Of a stretch of DNA of 64,000 nucleotides, positions 16,317-25,356 are shown piece by piece; position 1 is the first letter of the stretch, and the number at the start of each line of letters is the position of its first letter. This DNA comes from Clostridiales bacterium (GTDB lineage Bacteria > Bacillota > Clostridia > Oscillospirales > Acutalibacteraceae), in NCBI GenBank assembly GCA_012839185.1, contig DUNU01000013.1, forward strand, positions 62,001 to 126,000, written 5' to 3'. The notes below the pieces were generated by a model, which did no database searches, was not told where the DNA came from, and was given only the letters and a program-made list of their open reading frames with translations. A program made the translations under genes and the position numbers.

Positions 16317-18371
16317 ATGGATCAGAGATTAAATCCCCTTTTTACCCCTTGGAAAATAGGCAATTGTGAAATCAAGAACCGCATTGTTCTCACATCCATG
16401 GGAGGCACCAACCTTTTAGGTTGGATGGAAGTAAACCATTTTGACAAAGCCGGTGCAAAATTTATTTTAGAAGTTGCGAAGAACAATGTCGGTTTAGTGC
16501 TACCCGGTTGTCAACCGATTTACAATCCGATGTTAGGTCAGTGGTTACACAAGAACAAAAAGATGTATGAAGATTTAAAGAAATGGATGCCCGAGTTTCA
16601 CAAAACAGGAGCTAAACTCTTTGTTCAGCTCACTGCCGGTTTTGGCCGTTCTTTCACAATCTCAAGCATGATGGAAATGCTCTACAACACTCCCGTCATC
16701 AATAAACTTTCAAAACCTATCATGGATTTGGATCGTATTACCGCATCCGCTTCCCCCTCTCCCAATCGTTGGTCTGATAAAGTTCCCTCCCGAGAAATGA
16801 CCAAAGCTGAAATTCAGGAAATCATTGATTCTTTTGCAAAATCTTCAAAATTACTTAAAGATGCCGGCGTTGACGGAGTTGAAATTCATGCAGTCCATGA
16901 AGGATATCTTCTTGACCAGTTTACACTAAAATATGTCAATAAGCGTACAGACGAATACGGCGGTTCTCTTGTAAATCGTTACCGTTTTGCTTGCGAAATC
17001 GTTAAGGCAATTAAAAAAGAATGTGGCGACGACTTCCCTGTTTCTCTTCGGTATTCCATAGTTTCAAAAACAAAGGGTATGCGTGAAGGTGCATTACCCG
17101 GAGAAGATTTTGTTGAAGTTGGTCGGGATATGGCGGAATCCGAAGTTGCGGTAAAACTTCTTCAGGATGCAGGATATGATATGCTCAACTGTGACAACGG
17201 CACCTATGATGCTTGGTATTGGGCTCATCCTCCCGTATATATGCCCGAAAACTGCAACCTTGAATATGTTGAGCATATCAAAAAACATTGCGATATTCCC
17301 GTTGTATGTGCCGGTCGTTTAGATCCTCGTGTTGCTGCCGATTCAATTGCAGCAGGTAAAATTGACGGTGCAGGCTTTGCACGTCCGTTCCTTGCAGACC
17401 AAGAATGGGTTACAAAGATGATTAACGGCAAAGAGGAGGATATTCGTCCCTGTATCCTTTGTCATAACGGTTGCTTTAATATGGCTCACTATAAAGGTGT
17501 TCCCAATGATCAGGAACTTGAAGATTCTTTACATCTTGCTCGTTGTGCAGTTAATGCTGAAACAATGCAATGGAATAAACATTATATAAAGCCAACCAAA
17601 AACCCTAAAACTGTTCATATTATTGGTGGCGGCATCGGTGGCATGGAAGCCGCAAGAGTGCTTAAACTTCGCGGTCACAAACCGATTATCCACGAAAAGA
17701 GTGATGTATTAGGCGGCACATTCATCCCCGCATCTGCTGAAAGCTATAAGGGCAAACTTCGTGATTTGCTCGAGTGGTACAGAAGACAGATGGAAATTCT
17801 TGACATAGATGTTCGTCTCAACGACAAAGTAAAGAATGTTGCTCTCTTTGCAGGAAATCCCGTTATTGTCGCTACCGGCTCAAAACCTCGTTTATTAACA
17901 AAAATTCGAGGTCATGAAAAGATGATTGAAGCATGTGACTTTTTAAACGGTGCCGAAGTCGGAAACACAGTTGCTGTTATAGGTGGCGGTTTAACCGGCT
18001 GTGAAATCGCATATGAACTCCATCTTCAAGGCAAAAATCCCATCATTGTAGAAATGAAGGACGATTTAATAGCCCAGACCGGTGTTTGCCTTGCAAACTC
18101 ATCCTATCTGCGTGAATACTTTGCTCTTAACAATCTTCCCGTATATCTTGAGTCTGCTCTTTGCGAAGTAAAAGACGATTCAATCATGATTTCCAAGAAG
18201 GACGGGAGCAAAGAAGAAATTGCCTGTGATGATGTTATTTCTTCAGTTGGCTATATACCCAATCCCTTGGGCGAAAAGTCACGAAACGTTCATTTGGTCG
18301 GAGACTGCCTTTCCGTCGGAAATCTTCGAACCGTCATTTGGCGTGCATATGAAGTTGCAATGAAAATATAA
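16317..18371 (+). CDS. Old Yellow Enzyme/2,4-dienoyl-CoA reductase-type flavin oxidoreductase
   Basis: A 684-residue flavo-iron-sulfur protein. Residues 1-350 form the FMN TIM barrel: FTPWKIGNCEIKNRIVLTSM, DGVEIHAVHEGYLLDQF, TDEYGGS and AGAGFARPF-like GAGFARPFLAD. A cysteine cluster (CILCHNGC, then RC about 30 residues later) should bind one [4Fe-4S]. The C-terminal half has two dinucleotide folds (HIIGGGIGGMEAARVL and AVIGGGLTGCEIAYEL). This architecture matches FadH and the bile-acid reductases BaiCD/BaiH, which reduce enoates with NAD(P)H. The substrate is not known. The start ATG 16317 has AAAGGAGAG upstream. Confidence 0.88.
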   Translation: MDQRLNPLFTPWKIGNCEIKNRIVLTSMGGTNLLGWMEVNHFDKAGAKFILEVAKNNVGLVLPGCQPIYNPMLGQWLHKNKKMYEDLKKWMPEFHKTGAKLFVQLTAGFGRSFTISSMMEMLYNTPVINKLSKPIMDLDRITASASPSPNRWSDKVPSREMTKAEIQEIIDSFAKSSKLLKDAGVDGVEIHAVHEGYLLDQFTLKYVNKRTDEYGGSLVNRYRFACEIVKAIKKECGDDFPVSLRYSIVSKTKGMREGALPGEDFVEVGRDMAESEVAVKLLQDAGYDMLNCDNGTYDAWYWAHPPVYMPENCNLEYVEHIKKHCDIPVVCAGRLDPRVAADSIAAGKIDGAGFARPFLADQEWVTKMINGKEEDIRPCILCHNGCFNMAHYKGVPNDQELEDSLHLARCAVNAETMQWNKHYIKPTKNPKTVHIIGGGIGGMEAARVLKLRGHKPIIHEKSDVLGGTFIPASAESYKGKLRDLLEWYRRQMEILDIDVRLNDKVKNVALFAGNPVIVATGSKPRLLTKIRGHEKMIEACDFLNGAEVGNTVAVIGGGLTGCEIAYELHLQGKNPIIVEMKDDLIAQTGVCLANSSYLREYFALNNLPVYLESALCEVKDDSIMISKKDGSKEEIACDDVISSVGYIPNPLGEKSRNVHLVGDCLSVGNLRTVIWRAYEVAMKI

Positions 18372-18387
18372 GCAGCCTTATGCAAAA

Positions 18388-18427
18388 TAAAATCAGCACC
18401 GTTTTATTTCCGGTGCTGATAATTTTT
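18388..18427. terminator. Bidirectional terminator between convergent genes
   Basis: Perfect 10-bp stem ATCAGCACCG (18392-18401) / CGGTGCTGAT (18411-18420), with an A-run before and a T-run after. It serves the reductase gene on plus and the six-gene operon on minus. Confidence 0.88.
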
Positions 18428-18923
18428 ACTTTATTTTGTTATAGCGAAGTTGACATGTGGCATCGCCCTTTGCGATGGATGTCGGCAAGTCAAGCGTAGC
18501 GTTATAAGTTTTTCCGATTGCATGGTCTCCGCACATAGCAATATCACAAAGCATTGCAATTTCTTCATCGGTACAACCCGCATTTTGCCAAGCCTTGACA
18601 AGCGGACAATAATGAAAGTCAATATATAGTTTGTCATCTGTACTTTCGATAATTTTCATTTCAAAAACAAGCTGTGCTGGTTTCGTAAAAAGAGTTTTTC
18701 GAAGTCCGACAAGGGAATCGGTGTTACCTTTTTTCACTAAATTCGCTCCCTGTGATAAACCACAACGAGTAACGGCATCACACGCAAAATCCATCGGATC
18801 AAGACCTTTTTTCCTTGCCTCATCACAAAGAAGATAGAGCCAGAATGCTCTGTGTTCAAGCTGTGCACGAACAGCTTGCAAAAGTGCGTTTTTATACTTA
18901 GGTTCGTTCTTTACAATACTCAT
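18426..18923 (-). CDS. L-2-amino-thiazoline-4-carboxylic acid hydrolase-family protein
   Basis: A 165-residue, cysteine-rich soluble protein. The C-terminal half shows the ATC-hydrolase family pattern: DFHYCPLVKAWQNAGCTDEE then LCDIAMCGDHAIGKTYN. The archetype opens the thiazoline ring in the bacterial route to L-cysteine, but most family members are uncharacterised. It is the last gene of a tightly packed operon, 15 bp after the M20 peptidase gene, and ends at the shared terminator. ATG 18923 is preceded by AGAGGAGAAC. Confidence 0.78.
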   Translation of the reverse strand: MSIVKNEPKYKNALLQAVRAQLEHRAFWLYLLCDEARKKGLDPMDFACDAVTRCGLSQGANLVKKGNTDSLVGLRKTLFTKPAQLVFEMKIIESTDDKLYIDFHYCPLVKAWQNAGCTDEEIAMLCDIAMCGDHAIGKTYNATLDLPTSIAKGDATCQLRYNKIK

Positions 18924-18938
18924 ATTGTTCTCCTCTAA

Positions 18939-20312
18939 TTATATTTTTTTGATAAACTTCTTGTAGAACTCAACACATTCGCCGACATTTTCAATCTTAA
19001 TATGCTCATTTGCAGCATGAATTGACGCAAATTGTTTGCTGTCCAAATCAATCGGAGCAAAACGAAGAATACTATCGGCAATATCAGTAAATCTTCGTGC
19101 ATCAGTTCCTGCGGTGAGTAAAAATGGTGCGACAATAACATCCGGAAAATTTTCATTCAGACATTCTTCAAGAATCTTATAAGGTCTTTTGGTAAAATCA
19201 GTCGGTTTGCAATAATCCCTTTCAATTTCTTCTATTTCAACACCGAACTTCTTACCAATTTCTTTGATTTTTTCAAGACCTCTGAACAAATCATCTTCAC
19301 GAATACATCTTAAAAACATTGTGGTATATGCTTCTTTTGCTTTCATCTGGGGATCTTCTTTGGAACCTGCAAATATCGTTGTGAATGAAATACTTGTTGA
19401 CAGCATTGCATTGGTGGTAGGTATTGAAAGCATCGCTTTTTTCAGCAAGGGAGCAAATAAGCCGATATTCCCAAAAAGAATATTCATAGGGAATTTCATA
19501 AACGGAACATGATTTGAAAATGTAGCCTTAACTTCGGGATAGAATTTCCCTTTGTATATTTTAGCCTTATCGACTGCAGAAATGAACTTAGCTAATCTGA
19601 CTATTGCATTGTCCGTGGTCGGATTAAGACCACCGTGTCCTTTTGTTTCTTGTTTTGTAGTGCATTTATATAAATGGCGACTTTTTTCATGAACTGCAAC
19701 TACGGCACTTTTTGCAGAAACTGTCGGGATCATACCTTCAGTAATAGCTCCGCCTTCGTCAAGAATAACATCAAAAAATGTATTATTCTTTTTGAAATGC
19801 TCCGCCATTAAGACGGCACCGTCGCCGCAAACTTCTTCATTATGCGATGATGCAATATATAGATTTATCCCGTTAAAATCATAGTTTTCCGCGAGCAATT
19901 CCTCAGCGGCTTGAAGTTCCGCAAACAAAGGAGTTTTAGTGTCTATTGTGCCTCTGCCGAATAAAGAATCACCTACTATTTCTGCAACAAAAGGATCTGT
20001 TTTCCATTCATCATCACCATCTACGACATCGTGATGAGACATAAGCATTATATTCTTTTTTGCGTCTTTACCATTGATAATGTAACAAAAACACCCATCG
20101 CCGAAAGTAAGCCGTTCAGCTTTTTCGGTTAAATTCGGAAAAGATTGCTCTAAAACGGAATAGAACTTCTCATATTCTGAATCATTTGTACCTTCACGGG
20201 TAAAAACAGTTTTACAATTAACCATATCCGACAAAATGCGAATATACTTATCATTATTCTCTTTTGTCGCTTTAATTCTGTCGGCTTGAGTTTTTAATTC
20301 TCTCTTTTTCAT
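18939..20312 (-). CDS. M20-family metallopeptidase (carboxypeptidase S-like)
   Basis: A 457-residue di-zinc amidohydrolase. Metal and catalytic motifs are visible in order: MSHHDVVDGDDEW (His/Asp), GRGTIDTKTPLFA (bridging Asp), SSHNEEVCGDGA (catalytic Glu then metal Glu), DEGGAI, and the late TAGTDARRF with the C-terminal histidine in SIHAANEHI. Members cut dipeptides or N-acyl amino acids. The start codon overlaps the stop of the upstream transporter gene (TAATG), so the two are translationally coupled and the transporter may supply the substrate. Confidence 0.88.
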   Translation of the reverse strand: MKKRELKTQADRIKATKENNDKYIRILSDMVNCKTVFTREGTNDSEYEKFYSVLEQSFPNLTEKAERLTFGDGCFCYIINGKDAKKNIMLMSHHDVVDGDDEWKTDPFVAEIVGDSLFGRGTIDTKTPLFAELQAAEELLAENYDFNGINLYIASSHNEEVCGDGAVLMAEHFKKNNTFFDVILDEGGAITEGMIPTVSAKSAVVAVHEKSRHLYKCTTKQETKGHGGLNPTTDNAIVRLAKFISAVDKAKIYKGKFYPEVKATFSNHVPFMKFPMNILFGNIGLFAPLLKKAMLSIPTTNAMLSTSISFTTIFAGSKEDPQMKAKEAYTTMFLRCIREDDLFRGLEKIKEIGKKFGVEIEEIERDYCKPTDFTKRPYKILEECLNENFPDVIVAPFLLTAGTDARRFTDIADSILRFAPIDLDSKQFASIHAANEHIKIENVGECVEFYKKFIKKI

Positions 20313-21703
20313 TATTTCTTGTCCTTGTTGTGTTCTTCAATATATTGAGTTACTTTCTTGTCTTTGTATATTATAAAGAATATAAGCGACAGAAGGCTGA
20401 ATAGTCCCGCATAAACACCGGTCAGTTTAACCCCCTGAAGACTGACAGAATGACCCTCTGGAGCACCGATTGCAAGAACGCTTGATACAACCATCATTGC
20501 AATAGCATAAGCAATCTTCTCGATAAATGTTTTTACGGCACTGAAAATACCTTCGCGGTTTATACCGTTTTCAATGCTGTCTTTTTGGATAATATCTGAA
20601 GCACAGGCTTGCGGCAATATATTTATTGCCGCGAATGGGAACGAAACAACAAGCCCCAAAAGGATACCTACCAAAAGTTCCTTTCCGGGAGCCAATGCGG
20701 CAATTTTATCGCCGACATAAATAAATGCAAATACAACGGTAAAAACAATACTTGCGGCAACAAGAAGAATTCGTTTGTTGTACTTCCGACTGAATTTAAC
20801 AATAAGCGGGAACAGACAAAGGGCTAATACTATTGCAGAAAGCATTACTAAAAAGGCTTGTTGCTCAGGGATATTCAAGAGCATTGTTATGTAATACAGC
20901 ATAGCCGTCTGAAAGAATGCCATTGATACATAAGAAAATAAATCGCCTAATGAGAAAATAACGAAATCTTTGTTTCTCAGTACCGTTCCGAATGAACGAA
21001 TAATTGATTGAGATGGTTTTGTATTTTCTTTTACATAGTCTTTCTCTTTGAATGCAGTTGAACTCAAGATTACACAAACCAAACCGATAACAGCAAATAC
21101 GGTAAATACTATTCTCCAAGACCAAAGAGCAGAAACACCTGTCTTTTTAATTAAATCAACAAATAAGGTTGCAGCATACATAAATGAACTTGAACCCATA
21201 AAAAATGCTGTGCTTATACTATAATAACCAACTCTGTCTTTTGTATCAGGTATAATTTCCGGGATAAGAGCATTTCGCGGAATAAAGAAAAATGTATATG
21301 CCAAATAATATGCAATAAGGAAAAAACCTACCCAAACTGCATTTGCGACACTGCCTTCGGAAAAAGGAGCATAAAATATCAGTAAAACTGTTAGACAATA
21401 CGGAACGGCTGAATACTTAAGGAAGGGCATTCTTCGTCCGTCTTTATGCGTACACTTATCGCTCATTGATGCAACAATGGGGTCGGAAACGGCATCAACT
21501 ACTTTCCCGATACCGGTTAAAAGTGCCATTATAGTTATATAACCAAACAATTTGTTGTCGGGTAATAATTGCGGGAGACCGCTTTTTATCGTCGGCTGGA
21601 AAAAATAAAGCAAATAGTTTCCAATCATGCCGTTGAACAAGCCCTTTGCAACATCTGCAAGACAATAACGATATATTTTACTTTTGGGGAGTTTCTGTGT
21701 CAT
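20312..21703 (-). CDS. MFS/GPH-type transporter
   Basis: A 463-residue, roughly 12-helix transporter with the GPH signature AVSDPIVASMSDKC then KDGRRMPFL after helix 2, and FFIPRNALIPEI later. It sits between a nitroreductase gene (1-bp gap) and an M20 peptidase gene (TAATG overlap). Most GPH proteins carry sugars, but the peptidase coupling leaves a peptide or amino-acid conjugate possible. Confidence 0.82.
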   Translation of the reverse strand: MTQKLPKSKIYRYCLADVAKGLFNGMIGNYLLYFFQPTIKSGLPQLLPDNKLFGYITIMALLTGIGKVVDAVSDPIVASMSDKCTHKDGRRMPFLKYSAVPYCLTVLLIFYAPFSEGSVANAVWVGFFLIAYYLAYTFFFIPRNALIPEIIPDTKDRVGYYSISTAFFMGSSSFMYAATLFVDLIKKTGVSALWSWRIVFTVFAVIGLVCVILSSTAFKEKDYVKENTKPSQSIIRSFGTVLRNKDFVIFSLGDLFSYVSMAFFQTAMLYYITMLLNIPEQQAFLVMLSAIVLALCLFPLIVKFSRKYNKRILLVAASIVFTVVFAFIYVGDKIAALAPGKELLVGILLGLVVSFPFAAINILPQACASDIIQKDSIENGINREGIFSAVKTFIEKIAYAIAMMVVSSVLAIGAPEGHSVSLQGVKLTGVYAGLFSLLSLIFFIIYKDKKVTQYIEEHNKDKK

Positions 21704-21704
21704 A

Positions 21705-22235
21705 TTAACCTCTAAATCTTACTAAATCATTCAAATCTTTTCTCTTTTTGTTTCTTAAAACATCATTCGGGTTTGCATAGCCTAGTGCTATTACAAGCCT
21801 GACCGGCTTATCTAAATCAATAACCTCGCGAATTTTTTTGTCATTAAGCCATCCGATTATACATGAGCCAAGTCCTTGGTCAGCCGCTTCGGACGTGATA
21901 TACGCTGACAAAATCCCAATATCGATAGAACGATAGTCAATCTGGCTTGCCTTAGAGCCAATCTTTGAGATGGTAACCATTTTGCCTTCACTGATAACTA
22001 TAAGAATTTTGGCATTGTCTAAAAACTTGTTCATACCGAAACTCTGGCAAGCGACAGCAACTTTTTTTGCTGTTTCTCCTTGGCATACAGTAATATGATA
22101 CGGCTGTCCGTTACAAGCTGATGGAGCAATGCAAGCTGTTTCAAGAATTGCATCTATTTTTTCTTGCTCAACTTCCCTGTCGGGATCATAGTTTCTGCAT
22201 GATTGTCTGATTTTTGAAAGTTCATTAAATTTCAT
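21705..22235 (-). CDS. Nitroreductase-family flavoprotein
   Basis: A 176-residue FMN enzyme of the nitroreductase superfamily. It has the N-terminal SKIRQSCRNYD motif with the FMN-binding arginine/serine pair, the APSACNGQPYHITV segment and the C-terminal GLGSCIIGW followed by IALGYAN. Family members reduce nitro groups, quinones or flavins, or dehalogenate. The start is ATG 22235 with GGTGAG upstream, beginning 10 bp after the GH18 gene stop. Confidence 0.85.
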   Translation of the reverse strand: MKFNELSKIRQSCRNYDPDREVEQEKIDAILETACIAPSACNGQPYHITVCQGETAKKVAVACQSFGMNKFLDNAKILIVISEGKMVTISKIGSKASQIDYRSIDIGILSAYITSEAADQGLGSCIIGWLNDKKIREVIDLDKPVRLVIALGYANPNDVLRNKKRKDLNDLVRFRG

Positions 22236-22244
22236 AAAACTCAC

Positions 22245-23294
22245 CTATCTTCCTATCGGCATCACACGACTTGAATATTTTGTTATCATATCGGTTTTTG
22301 CCGCATACATTGCATTAAATAATGAATAACCGTTGGTAGCAGGCAAATCACAGGAATAGTGCCATACCATAACTCCGCCTAAACCGGCTTTAATCGCCCA
22401 TTCGGTCTTATTATAAATAGTTTCATAGTCATTGAACGAGAATGTAAGACCGGTTGCTTCGTCTAAATAAAAACCATCCTCATCAATTTTATCATAGTAA
22501 CTCGCATAGTCGTACCAATAAGCCTCTTGAGTTGTAGGTCTCGCGTAAAAAGGCAAGCCTAAATCAAGCTGTTCGGGTGAGAAACCATATTTGAACATTT
22601 GTTTAATTGCACTTTTTGCACCTTCAAATGATGCGTGCGTACCGTCTTCATCCCACATATCATATGCCATAACCTCTACCATATCAAGTGCTTTTACACC
22701 TTTTCTTGTTGAAGCACAAATCCACGGAGAAATTGCGGCGCCGATTTTATATTCATCACCTAAGGTCTTATCAAGTGAATATAAAAAATCATCAAACTTT
22801 TTCCAATTATCTTCGCCTAAGGGGTACTCATAGTCAAAAAATACACCATCAAATTCATATTGCTCAAGAACAACTTTGATATTTTCTTCCAAAACACCAC
22901 TTGCAAAAGCAATATTATGTCTCTCTGCCATACTGTTCATCTGGTCTTCCCAAACATCTGAATCTGTCAGAGGTCCGGGACCTATGAGATTTAAGTATAA
23001 ATTTGCCTGACTTTCCGACATAGCCTCTTTAAGACTTTCAACAACATCATCGAAATTATCTGATAAAATAACCTCACCGGCTTCATTAAAATCAGAAATA
23101 TCAATCAAAATAACATCTGTAAGTTTATCAAAATGAGATGAATCAAAACCTGATTCAGAGCTGAAATTGCGAGCAATAACATAAGATGTTAATCTGAAAT
23201 TCTCTGCCTTTTTTCTTAATGTACGGTTTGGAGTACCGGTAAGCAAAAATATTGCGGAAAGCAACAACGAAAAAAACATCTTAATAATTCCCAT
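22245..23294 (-). CDS. GH18-family (chitinase-like) glycosidase, membrane-anchored or secreted
   Basis: A 349-residue protein with an N-terminal hydrophobic segment (MFFSLLLSAIFLLTG), either an uncleaved anchor or a signal. The TIM barrel has the GH18 active-site motif DGVFFDYEYP (D-x-x-D-x-E, with the catalytic Glu), preceded by YLNLIGPG, and followed by the substrate-assisting AYDMWDEDG and the C-terminal GVMVWHYSCD. GH18 enzymes cleave chitin, GlcNAc-linked glycans or peptidoglycan-related chains. The start ATG 23294 has TAGGTGA upstream. Confidence 0.85.
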   Translation of the reverse strand: MGIIKMFFSLLLSAIFLLTGTPNRTLRKKAENFRLTSYVIARNFSSESGFDSSHFDKLTDVILIDISDFNEAGEVILSDNFDDVVESLKEAMSESQANLYLNLIGPGPLTDSDVWEDQMNSMAERHNIAFASGVLEENIKVVLEQYEFDGVFFDYEYPLGEDNWKKFDDFLYSLDKTLGDEYKIGAAISPWICASTRKGVKALDMVEVMAYDMWDEDGTHASFEGAKSAIKQMFKYGFSPEQLDLGLPFYARPTTQEAYWYDYASYYDKIDEDGFYLDEATGLTFSFNDYETIYNKTEWAIKAGLGGVMVWHYSCDLPATNGYSLFNAMYAAKTDMITKYSSRVMPIGR

Positions 23295-23303
23295 AACTAT
23301 CAC

Positions 23304-23996
23304 CTAACCTAAAATAGTAAATTCGATTATGCCCGGTTCGTCATTGATGAGCGGCAAGAATAATTCAAAATTCATCTTTTCAGGTGCATGAACAGTCATT
23401 TTAATCTTTGTTGTCTCTTCTGCACGTTTCTTAAGGTCAATTGAAAGAATTTTAACATCATTTTCTTCCAAAAAGGTCGTGAACTTTTCAAATGTCCGAT
23501 CATCATTTGCAACTGTAATAATAATTTCATTTGTATCAAGAGCATCATGAGCAACCGGATTTTTATGTAGCAGAAGATGTACAAACAGAATTAAAATTGT
23601 GCTTGAGATTCCAATTAAATACATTCCGGAGCCAACTGCCATTCCTATTGCAGCGGTTGCCCATATACCAGCCGCAGTTGTCAGACCTTTAACCGACCCA
23701 CTACGCACGAAAATTACACCTGCACAAAGAAAAGATACACCATTTACAATATTTGAAGCAACTCGAGCATGGTCTGAATTATCAATAAAATCATAAAATC
23801 CATATTTGGAAATTACCATTATCAATGCTGCACCAAGTGCAAGAATAATATGAGTACGAATTCCTGCTTCCTTTAATTTTTTTGAACGCTCAAAACCAAT
23901 AACCGCACCGCAAAGACCGGCAACAACGATGCGAATAAAGTATTCTCCATGACTGAGATTCTCAACAATGAGTTCTCTTATTGCATCTTCCATCAA
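23304..23996 (-). CDS. MgtC/SapB-family membrane protein
   Basis: A 230-residue protein. The N-terminal half has 4-5 helices with the MgtC signature GLCGAVIGFERSKKLKEAGIRTH and LGAALIMVISKYGF, then GVSFLCAGVIF and LTTAAGIWATAAIGMAVG. The C-terminal 85 residues form a cytosolic ACT-like domain. MgtC proteins are linked to magnesium stress and ATP synthase control. Translation may begin at either of two adjacent ATGs (23996 or 23993). First gene of the six-gene operon. Confidence 0.88.
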   Translation of the reverse strand: MMEDAIRELIVENLSHGEYFIRIVVAGLCGAVIGFERSKKLKEAGIRTHIILALGAALIMVISKYGFYDFIDNSDHARVASNIVNGVSFLCAGVIFVRSGSVKGLTTAAGIWATAAIGMAVGSGMYLIGISSTILILFVHLLLHKNPVAHDALDTNEIIITVANDDRTFEKFTTFLEENDVKILSIDLKKRAEETTKIKMTVHAPEKMNFELFLPLINDEPGIIEFTILG

Positions 23997-24026
23997 TATC
24001 TCCCCATTTACTAATTATAATATGTT

Positions 24027-24055
24027 ATTATACAATTTTTTTGTCAAACTGTCAA
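24027..24055 (-). promoter_or_regulatory. Promoter of the mgtC-to-ATC hydrolase operon
   Basis: Minus strand: -35 TTGACA (24050-24055), 17-bp spacer, -10 TATAAT (24027-24032), a consensus promoter. A second TTGACA (24042-24047) lies within the spacer. Confidence 0.85.
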
Positions 24056-24080
24056 GTATTTCAAAAAATAAAAAAAGATA

Positions 24081-24109
24081 TTTACAAATTATGTAAAAAG
24101 TGTTATAAT
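24081..24109 (+). promoter_or_regulatory. Promoter of the alcohol dehydrogenase operon
   Basis: -35 TTTACA (24081-24086), 17-bp spacer, -10 TATAAT (24104-24109), 30 bp before ATG 24140. Confidence 0.78.
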
Positions 24110-24139
24110 TAATGAAACAAATTAAAATGAGGTGTAATT

Positions 24140-25339
24140 ATGGCAAACAAATTATTCTGTCGTGCGTATCAAAAAGTAATGAAGATCGGCACAATGCTTC
24201 TTCCATGGAAATTCCCGACCATCGTTTCCGGTGCTGGCTCTATCAAAAAACTTCCTGCAATCGTTAAAAACAACGGTGTTAATAACGTTCTTATTGTTAC
24301 AGACACAGGTCTTGTAAAATTAGGTCTTCTCAATTCCCTTTATGAAGGCTTAGAGGCAGTTGATGTTAAATATACCGTATTTGACGGTGTACAACCCAAC
24401 CCCACAATTGATAATATCGAAGACGCTCGCAAAATGTATCTTGACAATAAGTGTGAAGGTTTTATCGCTTTCGGCGGCGGTTCACCGATGGACTGTGCAA
24501 AAGTAACCGCGGCTCGTATTGTAAGACCAAACAAAACCATTCCCGAACTTCGTGGTCAGCTCAAGGTTTTGAGGAAAATACCTCCTTTCTTTGCGGTTCC
24601 AACGACTGCAGGCACAGGCTCTGAAACAACTATCGCAGCTGTTGTATCTAACCCGAAAACTCATGAAAAAAACGCAATAAATGACATTTGTCTTCTTCCT
24701 GATTATGCAATTTTAGACCCTGAACTTACCATCGGTCTTCCGAAACACATTACAAGCACAACCGGCATGGATGCTCTTACTCACGCTGTTGAAGCATATA
24801 TCGGTCAGTCCAACACAAAAAACACAGAAGAAAAAGCTAAAGAGGCAACCGCTCTTATATTCAAATACTTAAAGAGAGCATATGACGACGGAAAAGATAT
24901 TGAAGCTCGTGAAAAAATGCTTCTTGCTTCTCACTATGCAGGCATTGCATTTACTCGTGCTTATGTCGGTTATGTTCATGCTATTGCTCACAATTTAGGC
25001 GGTACTTACGGCACTCCTCACGGTCTCGCAAACGCTGTTATTCTTCCCTATGTCCTTGATTATTTCGGTGAATCTGCATACAAACGTCTTGCTGATTTGG
25101 CTGACGTTGTCGGGATCAAGGCTGACGGCACAATCGAAGGAAAAGCAAAAGCCTTTATTGCCGAAATTCGTGCAATGAACGAGTATATGGGTATTCCCAA
25201 GGGCTTTGATTTCATTCAGGAAAAAGATATTCCCACTATTGTTGAGCGTGCTCTTAAAGAAGCCAATCCGCTTTATCCGGTACCGAAAATTATGGACGAA
25301 AAGGATTGCGAAGGTGTTATCCGTAATTTGATGATATAA
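24140..25339 (+). CDS. Iron-containing (group III) alcohol dehydrogenase
   Basis: A 399-residue NAD(P)-dependent dehydrogenase. The N-terminal nucleotide-binding half has GFIAFGGGSPMDCAK and AVPTTAGTGSETT. The C-terminal helical half holds the metal ligands in TGMDALTHAVEAYI and HAIAHNLGGTYGTPHG (three histidines). Family enzymes interconvert alcohols and aldehydes or butanol and butyraldehyde in fermentation. Many family members are a little under 400 residues; the 15-20 residue N-terminal extension here is minor. It is followed 17 bp later by the isomerase gene. Confidence 0.92.
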   Translation: MANKLFCRAYQKVMKIGTMLLPWKFPTIVSGAGSIKKLPAIVKNNGVNNVLIVTDTGLVKLGLLNSLYEGLEAVDVKYTVFDGVQPNPTIDNIEDARKMYLDNKCEGFIAFGGGSPMDCAKVTAARIVRPNKTIPELRGQLKVLRKIPPFFAVPTTAGTGSETTIAAVVSNPKTHEKNAINDICLLPDYAILDPELTIGLPKHITSTTGMDALTHAVEAYIGQSNTKNTEEKAKEATALIFKYLKRAYDDGKDIEAREKMLLASHYAGIAFTRAYVGYVHAIAHNLGGTYGTPHGLANAVILPYVLDYFGESAYKRLADLADVVGIKADGTIEGKAKAFIAEIRAMNEYMGIPKGFDFIQEKDIPTIVERALKEANPLYPVPKIMDEKDCEGVIRNLMI

Positions 25340-25356
25340 ATTTTAAGGAGATTATT

